Source: Anthoceros angustus
Lineage: Eukaryota > Streptophyta > Anthocerotopsida > Anthocerotales > Anthocerotaceae
Direction: 5' to 3'
Assembly: GCA_010909165.1 (NCBI GenBank)
Contig: VJWM01000202.1
Location: 186,001 to 250,000 of the forward strand
DNA length: 64,000 bases
Part shown: positions 56,803 through 64,000 of the stretch, piece after piece
Numbering within the stretch: position 1 is the stretch's first letter
Layout of the letters: each line of letters opens with the position of its first letter
Notes under the pieces: model-generated
The model's input: the letters and a program-made list of their open reading frames with translations, nothing else
Told to the model about the DNA's origin: nothing
The model's database searches: none
Translations under genes and position numbers: made by a program

Positions 56803-59800
56803 ATGGCGTCTGATACAGTTCCCCCTTCAGCCCCCGAGTTGATTCAACATCCTGGAAATGATCTTGCGCTGCGAGGTACGGGCCTGTATCTCCTGGACAG
56901 ATTCACGGGGAGGGAAAAAAGCGCACACTCTGTATGCTGCCTTTGGCGGGACGCTCAGGAAGCAGCGAATTGGTGCTGAATGCACCACCAGCTGATTCGC
57001 GCGGGTTCTGACAGACTGTTTCCACTGCGTGCAGAATGGATGGAGTGCCCGGTTGCTGGCCATCCACTTGAGGGAGTGGTGTCTTCGAAGTGTCCTCTTA
57101 GCAAAGCACTAAACAGCACGCTGGTCCCTCAATTGCGTTATTCCGGTGTGGAGTTGATTTCTCAGCAGAGGGGTCTTGGGCGCGAGGTGGCCCTCTCCTT
57201 CCTTCAAGAGAGCCCATTTGGTTTAGTTTGTGGTGGGAATGCGTGAATGCGTTTCACGGGCTGCATTAACCGCATGCTTTTGCAGGTGGGTATGGTGATT
57301 GATCTCACTGTGGGTGACAAATCCTGTTCCTCGGAGGACTGGAAGGCGAGTGGAGTTCAGTACGTGAAGGTACTGATGCCAGTTGAAGGGATTGCATTCG
57401 TTTCAAAAGCCTTTCTGCCCTTGTTTCACGTCTTGACGATTGAGGAGCTGGTTGCAGATACCGTGTACAGGGAAGCAGGAAGTGCCGGATCCAGTGTCGG
57501 TCAACAAGTTTGTATATGAGGTACAATCATTGGCAGGCAACCACCCTGAGCGCTTGTCAGGTTCAACTTTTTCACTTCGTCGCTCTTTTCTGGATGCAGG
57601 TTGTGAAATACTTCTGTGCTAACAGGCAGGATGGAGGTACGAAGACCAAATGTATTTTGGTTCACGGCATCCATGGTTACAACCGCTCGGGCTTCATGAT
57701 TGTCCACTACCTAATGCGAGCCCGAGGTGGCAAACTGGCAGAGGTCGGCAAATGCTGCCTGCTGAAAGCGTCTTGATGCCCCGGTGCTGTTGGTTCTAAA
57801 AGGCAAGAGTCAATCCCGTTGCTTGGTTGAGACTCTGACAGCAGTACCTGCTTGAGCAGGCTCTCCAAGCTTTTGCATATTCAAGGCCTCCGGGTATATA
57901 CAAACAGAAGTATATTGATAGTTTGTTCACTTTCTACAATGCACGACATGGTACTACCTTCATATGTCCAAAGAAGCCTACCTGGAAACATTTTGAAGAA
58001 CGTGATTCAGAAATTCCCAGTAAAGAATCTGGTGTGGATACGGAGGACAACTCGTCAACCTTGCAGGTTTGTTGTCCTCAGGTATCACCAAAGTTTGTCC
58101 CCTATATCATATCACACTTGTGCTTACTTAGCTATATGATGTGACATGCAGGCATCTCCCGACGATGTTTTGGGCGATGCCATACCTGAGGAGTACCAGT
58201 TTGAGATGCAAAAGATCTGTTATTGGGCTCTTGAGCTTGAGCTGGTAAGATGTACTTTTGGTAGTGCTGAGGCTTGGCACTCCAATACAGTATCTTGTAC
58301 TCGTTCTTTAGCTGTGCCAGTTATATCTGAGAGTCTAAAGCCAGGTGGTGGGAAGTGTGACAGTCTTCAAAGCATTCTTGTTCATCTTCTGCTTGAGTTT
58401 CCCCTCACTAGGACTGGATGTTGGGGACGGGCAGGGAAGACGCAGCGTGACACTGAAAGCATCTGCTTGTCAGCCTTTCATGGTATTGGGATGCTGACAC
58501 ATATTTACGGCTTGGGCAGCCTTCAGGCCAAGGGAGGATGATATCTCCGCAATCAGTGCCATTGTCGTTGAGCAGGTATGATCCTCCTGACCAGCGTTGG
58601 CAGCTCTTGGTATTGTGGCTTGCAAGCCAGAATGGTAGTGTACTTGAGAATGGAAACCGTCAACTTGCTCTGGATGTGGTTTGCAGAGCTCACTTGGATG
58701 GTGTACTCCTCCAGAGATACTATCGAACAACGTGGAAACCAGTAGCAGCGCGCTACATGCTGCTCATATGTCGCGATGGATGCTATCTAATCGACGCAGA
58801 TTTCCAGTTCAGAAGGGTGGAGATGCGTTTTCCCCGTCCCCGCAAGGTAACTAGTGTCTGCTAGGTTTTGGTTTTTCCATAGTTGAGCATGTTGTTCTGC
58901 TTGCTCATATAGTTCTTTTGGCAGGGCTCCTCAGATGGGAGAGTTAGAACTCATCACTATACCCTCCTTGATGGTGAAATGGTACTGGATACCGATATAA
59001 ACTCCAACCAGATCAGGAGATTTCTTGTTAGTGACCTTTTGATGCTCAACAAAGAACATACGAAGAACGTATGTCCTACGCAAGCTTTGTCCCCGACAGT
59101 GGCGCTCTTGCATACTTCATTTCGTAGTTCATTCACCTTTTGTGCCTTTTGTGCAGATCCCTTTTCATGTCAGACACCAGTTGATTGAGGACGAAATTAC
59201 GGCCCCTCGAAATGCTGAGGACCAAGCAAACAAAGATTATTATTACAACAAGGAGGCCTTTAGGGTGGGTTAATCCTTCCTGGTTGCCATCATTCATCTG
59301 TACATCCAGGACAGCTTCGTAAATCCTTTATCTGTTTGTACTGATACAGGTCAGACGAAAGTATTTCTATAATATCTCTTCGATGAAAAATATGCTTCAA
59401 GAATTCATTCCCAAGCTGTCTCATCCTGCCGACGGAGTGATATTCCAAGTAATAAGTATATTGTTACGATTAAGGCCAACTGTAAATGCCCTTCTAAGGA
59501 ATCTGAACATTTCTCTGCATGCTGTCTTGGGCAGGATTGGGATGGACCGTATGTCACAGGACCAGGTGAAGGGTTTCTTCAGTGGAAGTTCATGCATCAC
59601 ATTGATTTCCTGCTGAAGGTGCTCAAGAAACCGCCCGTGGATCTGGAGCATTTTTCTGACCGTAGACCATGCTTAGTTCTCTTGTGACCTGCTTCACTAG
59701 GTTTCACCCGGTCAAGGCCAACCGCATGTCTATTTGGTGGAAGACGGGGACAAATTAAAGGAGGTGGCAGTCAAGCTTCTGACGTTTCCTGGTAAGCTAC

Positions 59801-60219
59801 TTCCTCAGATCGTTTCACCTCACAAGCTGTCTCCACTCCTCCTTTGCGTAATTCCTCTTTCTGAATAGAATCTGCGGATGGACAAAAGCTGTCCGACAAG
59901 GTTATCAAATGTGCGTGGCATCCCATTGAGAAGAACTGGAAAGTTTTGGACACGCAGACAGGAAAGAAAACGGCAAGTTCCTGGACGGAGTACCAGAAGG
60001 TATGTTAGGTCTCTCGAACTCCGAACAAGAAACAGTGCTTCTTGGCATGACTACCCTGAGAAGCCCAGTTAAGCTTCAAACTCCGTTGCATCACAGGTTC
60101 TCGAGATGGTTGCTAAAGACATATCTCAGACAAGCTTGATTGCTGATCTTGCGAACCTGTCCAGGAGCCGCCTCTATGTTGCCAGAGACCGCCCCTATGC
60201 CGAAGTTCAGAAACGCTGA
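56803..60219 (+). CDS. mRNA-capping enzyme homologue (triphosphatase-guanylyltransferase) with both active sites altered and a late frameshift
   Basis: Sixteen exons give about 596 residues laid out like plant bifunctional capping enzymes: cysteine-phosphatase-type RNA triphosphatase, then nucleotidyltransferase. Exons are 56803-56875, 57035-57186, 57286-57369, 57479-57520, 57600-57743, 57860-58066, 58152-58244, 58520-58575, 58687-58846, 58925-59068, 59157-59264, 59350-59448, 59535-59618, 59701-59791, 59869-60000 and 60097-60219. Conserved landmarks are VSVNKFVYE, FMIVHYLMR, RPPGIYK, CYLIDADFQFRRVEMRFP, HHYTLLDGEMVLD, HPADGVIFQ and GEGFLQWKFMH. The phosphatase loop, however, reads HGIHGYNRSG, with Gly140 where the family has its catalytic Cys. 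Motif I reads TWKPVAARYM, keeping Lys301 but not the family KxDG. A run of four A at 59940-59943 shifts the frame inside motif VI. It is a pseudoenzyme or decaying paralogue; introns and frames are otherwise intact. Confidence 0.88.
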
Positions 60220-60334
60220 ACTACTTCAGGGACGTACGCGTAGACCCTCCCTGAAGATCATTCGGCTTCACTGGATGTAGGTAGATACTCCCTTGCTGCA
60301 TGCCACTGGTGCAATCATAAATCATCCTGGGGTA
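60220..60334. other. 3' flank of the capping-enzyme homologue
   Basis: Probable 3' UTR running into minisatellites. No other feature seen. Confidence 0.4.
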
Positions 60335-60410
60335 GAAAGCCACAAATCACCGCATCCCACTGGGGTTTGTTGGAAAGTCACAAATCGCTGCATCCCACTG
60401 AGGTTTTTGG
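60335..60410. repeat. 38-bp tandem duplication (2 copies)
   Basis: GAAAG.CACAAATC.C.GCATCCCACTG.GGTTT recurs at 60335 and 60373. Confidence 0.85.
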
Positions 60411-60439
60411 GAAACGGGTGAACTCTAAGGAAGACACTT

Positions 60440-60530
60440 GATCACCATGTCCAACTCCTTGCTCAACGAGTCTAACTGCTGCCCCTGCTCACCGTGTCCA
60501 ACTCCTTGCTCAACGTGTCCAACCCCTGCT
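60440..60530. repeat. Short direct repeats (GTCCAACTCCTTGCTCAACG)
   Basis: CCATGTCCAACTCCTTGCTC and CCGTGTCCAACTCCTTGCTC, plus a third partial CGTGTCCAACCCC, occur within 90 bases. Confidence 0.7.
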
Positions 60531-60613
60531 GTTCATCTAGTTGTTCTTGCATATTAGTTGTCTTCTGCTCCATACTTTTTGCATATGAGTTATCTTCGGC
60601 TCCATATTGAGGT

Positions 60614-60752
60614 CTCCTCAAGAGGTGGAGTTAGTTGGGGTCTGTCTCAAGAGGTGGAGTTAGTTGGGGTCAGTCTCAAGAGGTGGAGTTAGTTGGGTCC
60701 CTCCGCAAGTGGAGTTAGTTGGGGTCCCCTTAGGAGGTGGAGTTTGTTGGGC
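60614..60752. repeat. 29-bp minisatellite (about 4-5 copies)
   Basis: TCAAGAGGTGGAGTTAGTTGG starts at 60618, 60647 and 60676. Degenerate copies (CCGCAAGTGGAGTTAGTTGG, TTAGGAGGTGGAGTTTGTTGG) follow. Confidence 0.9.
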
Positions 60753-61169
60753 AAACCTTTTCCACATGTTCCAACCGTCGCTCCAAGGACATACGGGATT
60801 TCCCTTTATGTGAAACCTCCACCAGCAGCTTGCGATCTCAAGAGGGTAATTTTAACACCTTGCCTTCCAATTCCTTCCTATGTCATTGTAAACACATCTT
60901 TTCCTCCTGAGCTAATCAACATCTAACTGGGTGAAATCCAACCTCCAAGTGACCCCTCCTCTGAATTCTTCATCTCGCATAACCAATGAGCCAGAGGGCT
61001 CTTGAAGGCCGCGGTTCCCCCTCCAGGGTACATGCTTCCCCCTCCATAATACATGCTGTACCACACAGATACAGTCACAGGCTGCCCGGGCACTTGCCTA
61101 CAAGCAAGATGGCTCTTACTGGCCAGGGAGCGCGTCCACCCTTCTCCGATTCCCGACAACCGTTCGAAC
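60753..61169. other. Intergenic DNA without a supportable gene
   Basis: Short open frames only, none recognised. Confidence 0.4.
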
Positions 61170-61523
61170 ATGACTGAGGCTCTGCCTGTTCCACTTCAAG
61201 CGGAGGTTGTGAATGCAGGCCTGCCCTCGAAGACCACGATCGAGGCAGCCATGGGGGGCACGCAGCAATCCGTGAATGTTGGACCAGAACCTGGTGGGAG
61301 TGGGAGTGGGAGTGGAAGTGGGAGTGGGAGTGGGAGTGGGAGTGGGAGTGGGAGTGGGTCCCAAAGTGGAAGAGGGACTAAGAGTGGTCGGGCTCCAAGC
61401 TTGGAGCACACAGACGCAAATAGTGAAGAGCTGGGTTTTTTGTGGGAGGACTGGGAGATAGTATGGAGGCTGCGACTAGAAGATGTCATAAAGGCGAGAG
61501 GAAGAAAGAAGCAGGCTTGGTAG
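61170..61523 (+). CDS. Hypothetical Gly-Ser-repeat protein (doubtful)
   Basis: From ATG 61170 a frame of about 117 residues reads MTEALPVPLQAEVVNAGL, then a Gly-Ser tract encoded by a hexanucleotide microsatellite, then SLEHTDANSEELGFLWEDWE and a basic end. The sequence outside the tract is complex enough to have been coding, but there is no recognised family, no splice context, and the surroundings look like degenerate mobile DNA. It may be a remnant. Confidence 0.2.
   Translation: MTEALPVPLQAEVVNAGLPSKTTIEAAMGGTQQSVNVGPEPGGSGSGSGSGSGSGSGSGSGSGSQSGRGTKSGRAPSLEHTDANSEELGFLWEDWEIVWRLRLEDVIKARGRKKQAW
61294..61358. repeat. Hexanucleotide microsatellite (GGGAGT)n
   Basis: About ten copies of GGGAGT/GTGGGA, with one GGAAGT variant. 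It reads as Gly-Ser in one plus-strand frame and as a Pro-Thr or Pro-Leu series on the minus strand. Confidence 0.95.
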
Positions 61524-62038
61524 GTGACAGTTACTGTAGCACGAAGAGCTGGGGGATTCATCCACGTGCTCGAGGTTTCGCTGAGGATGGAGAAGCTACC
61601 TGTGTTTGCCGGAAGGGACACCGTCAATGTTACAATTCTCCAGATGCACCCATCTTTCTGGCAGCCACGTCTGCTAGAAACTTCAGAGTCTTGGTACATA
61701 TATGGAAGTTTTGGACGATTTAAGTGGGCCGGTTTCAACAGGGCATGTGGGTTACAAAAGTGGAGCAGATGGGGGGCCCTTGGGCATTGGAAGAGCCCAG
61801 CACGGATATTGAATCAACGTGGTACTCTCGTATCTGGGTTGGTGTGTGGCATACATGGGAGAGTCGAACTCAGCGTGCACAGGAGCTTGCATAGAAGAAG
61901 AAGAAGAAGAAGAATTTTATTTAAGTCTACTAAGGATGGATTTCCGTTATGGGACTGATTTGTCATACATACAAAGAAGGCATAATGAAAAATTAACCGC
62001 TATTCTGAATCTGGCCTGAGAACTAGTGACGTGAATCA
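61524..62038. other. Region with open frames of unknown origin
   Basis: A plus-strand frame with AGGFIHVLEVSLRMEKLPVF and QMHPSFWQPRLLETSESWYI is complex in composition but matches nothing I recognise. A GAAGAAGAAGAAGAAGAAGAA tract sits near 61890. It is probably degenerate mobile DNA. Confidence 0.3.
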
Positions 62039-62670
62039 TTATGTAATGTCAAGCATGTTGAACTCTTGAAAATGTTGAGTCCGCTTCTCCCACGTTTGCT
62101 TTAGGCATACACCTACAGAAATAGGATCATGAAAAGAGAAAAAGCGGAGAAGTGAAGATCGTGCTGTTGTAAATAGAGGGATAAAATTCCCCCGAATATC
62201 TTCATAGATGTGACAGAGGAACACAAAGTGTTCTTCAGTCTCCACCCCTTGTTGCATAACCTGTTGATTCTGGACTTCTTTGGTGGCTTAGGACGTAGCC
62301 ATCTATCCGTCTCAATCCTAAGACGGTGAGACCCGACACGAAGATGGCCTATAATCATCCTTAATTTGAAAGACATAGGGGTGCGAAGGTAAAGAGGGAG
62401 CACTGGTTTCCCAGAATTGGATGAAGTACGAAAATACTGTTTATAAGTGTCCAGCCTAGGGGATAAGGGAGAGAGAGGAGACCAAGTATAGGACAAGTAT
62501 GTAGTCTGCAAATCAAGGCGGATGGACTTATTTGGAGGAGGTGGCAAGAACTGGAAACGGGGATGGGCCGGAAGACTCTCGGGACAGAATCTAAATTTCT
62601 GCTTGGGAGTGGAGTGTAGCTTGGGCTCATTGGGCTGCTGACCCTCCCGAATTGCGGCCATGTGTGGCAT
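62039..62670 (-). mobile_element. LINE-type reverse-transcriptase C-terminal remnant (second family), frameshifted
   Basis: On the minus strand the frame reads LGHLRVGSHRLRIETDRWLR-like sequence (here GHLRVGSHRLRIETDRW), then PKPPKKSRINRLCN. After a frame change near 62250 it continues GVETEEHFVFLCHIYEDIRG. The order H.L.IE..RW, P...R.C, VE.E.HF.F.C..Y..IR is the usual zinc-binding tail downstream of the reverse transcriptase in many LINE proteins. No RT palm is seen. It differs from the retrotransposon family at 13.9, 27 and 33.5 kb. Confidence 0.5.
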
Positions 62671-64000
62671 ATATCACCTCATCCCAAGATCATGTCATGC
62701 TTCTTATTTGCGGGAGGGAATAAATTTCTTCAAGGTGGAGGTGCGGAAATTGGGGCAGTAGAATCTGGATCATGTATATGGGAGCCTGTGCGAGCCAGTT
62801 TGCCTTGGTGGCCAGATCAGCACTGCCATCCGTAATCAGCCTGGGCACTCGGTGACGGAGTTCTTCCGTTGTTGGACACTGGGCAGGAGCCCGGATTGGA
62901 ACAGGAATTGAGGAGCTTTGGGTGGGAACAAAGGCTGGGCTGGCGGACCTTGCAGAGGCAGAGACTGTGCCCGTGGGTTTGTGTTCTATAATTCCACGGG
63001 CTTTGGAGAATGTGCTGCCCGCGGGCCCGGGGGTATCCGCTTCATGTTCGAGGGGAACCGGGCAATGGTGGCCTATCCAACTTTCCACCTGAGTGCAAAG
63101 ATGGAGTGGGAGCTACGAGAGGCTTTCCCATTTGTGTTGGCGACGTGCTACCTCTTCTCAACTCCATCCTAGAGGTGCATTGCACCTTGTTTGGGAGTTT
63201 TCTATACTTGTTCCAGGTGAAACACTTGACTAGGCGTCTGACTGTGCAAGTGCAGCAAGCAAGAGGAGTGGAGGAGAGCCGGAGGTTGGAAGAAGGGGTC
63301 CTCGTGGGCTGTAGGTATCCAAGTGTCCTCCGCCTCAAAGATCCATAGTGAGTGGCATGAGAGAGAATTTGGTCATGGGGAGACCGAGTTCATTATATAC
63401 ACTGAGAGAAACTGCTGGGCCCTTCATAAAATGGACTCACTATGACAGCAAGCTTCTATCTACACTTTCCTTACCGGGTTCATAAAACTGGGCCATGTGC
63501 AAAGTGGCGGTCATACAGTCCATGCAGTGCATGCGGAGCCTTTCCTTGAGTGGTTGTTTACACGCGTACCAGTGGACGCATGGCAAGAAAGCCCCCCCGT
63601 CCTCCGAGGCAATCAGAGGACACTCGTCCTCGGATTTCTCGTAGTGACTAGCAATGATCCTCCTGCATCTCCAGCTGTGTTTTGCACCTAAGCCATTGCC
63701 TGGAACATTGCGAAAGAGCCCAAAGAAGCATCCCGACCAAAACTCCAAGGAGGTTCCTTTCACGCTGGTAACTACAATTCTACTCCGACGGAGGCATCCA
63801 TAGGCTTGTTGGAAAGCCCACATAGAGCTTGGCAGTACCCTATCTTCTCAGAATTAATATCTGATCACAGCGTTTACAAAAAATTAAAAACCACTATGGT
63901 TGAATTTCTCAGAAAATAGAGGTGGTTGTTTAGGGGTTAAAACATTCAACACAACTACATCTCCTTAAGTGAGATAATTGATTTTTCTATTAAAAATAAT
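62671..64000. other. Repeat-type DNA without a supportable gene
   Basis: Minus-strand frames at 62690-63088 and 63440-63823 have complex composition (for example MWAFQQAYGCLRRSRIVVTS and KQPLKERLRMHCMDCMTATL) and could be parts of the same class of mobile element. I cannot assign them. The last 150 bases are AT-rich. Confidence 0.3.

Noticed and set aside
57370-57478. Reading straight through from capping-enzyme exon 3 into the following 100 bases
   Set aside because: The open frame continues (VLMPVEGIAF) but loses similarity to the family, which resumes at EVPDPVSVNKFVYE after a good CAG acceptor.
61196-61738. Minus-strand 180-residue frame with a Pro-Leu tract
   Set aside because: Tract is the complement of the hexanucleotide microsatellite, and the flanks match nothing.
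63440-63823. Possible reverse-transcriptase fragment on the minus strand
   Set aside because: A weak resemblance (AFQQAYGCLRR) to an RT block is not backed by neighbouring RT motifs or a YxDD box.

Overview
This window is nuclear DNA of a land plant. The genes have GT-AG introns, mostly about 60 to 250 bp. They include a mitochondrial complex I subunit, ATAD3, a cytosolic alpha-glucan phosphorylase, a plant-type aminopeptidase P, a plant bifunctional capping-enzyme relative, and P-class and PLS/DYW-type pentatricopeptide (PPR) proteins. An intact ORF matching the ciliary protein family CFAP299 (DUF4464) points to a lineage with flagellated sperm, that is a bryophyte, lycophyte, fern or similar seedless plant; the exact group cannot be fixed from the sequence.

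Layout. 0.5-2 kb: NDUFV1 in one exon. 2-17 kb: AT-rich, repeat-rich DNA with tandem duplications, a tRNA-Thr, a coiled-coil gene remnant, a strong foldback hairpin, three exons of an unrecognised gene, the CFAP299-like ORF, a 67-bp minisatellite, an internally deleted non-LTR retrotransposon and a telomere-like minisatellite. 17-24.5 kb: a tandem-domain alpha/beta-hydrolase and alpha-glucan phosphorylase, both on the minus strand. 24.5-34.1 kb: second repeat-rich block with more copies of the same retrotransposon family and a GC-rich broken coiled-coil (gag-like) region. 34.9-37.8 kb: ATAD3. 39.6-43 kb: an acidic, lysine-rich chromatin-type protein with a frame break, and a P-class PPR gene. 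43.3-49.2 kb: aminopeptidase P, an unrecognised protein gene, and a small plastid protein with an LHC-like signature. 49.7-55 kb: a PLS-class PPR gene with a truncated DYW-like tail, and a decayed tandem copy of it. 55.5-60.2 kb: a small plastid-type membrane protein, divergently placed from a capping-enzyme homologue. 60.2-64 kb: minisatellites and LINE-like remnants.

The most interesting object is the capping-enzyme homologue. Its splice structure is largely intact and its sequence well conserved, but the catalytic Cys of the RNA triphosphatase motif is Gly, the guanylyltransferase KxDG motif I has been replaced, and a one-base frameshift disrupts motif VI. It is either a pseudoenzyme or a recently decaying paralogue. 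Other notable items are the hydrolase with one dead and one intact catalytic domain in the same chain, the intronless CFAP299 gene, the PPR tandem pair with degenerate DYW ends, and a retrotransposon family whose copies share a 3'-terminal hairpin.
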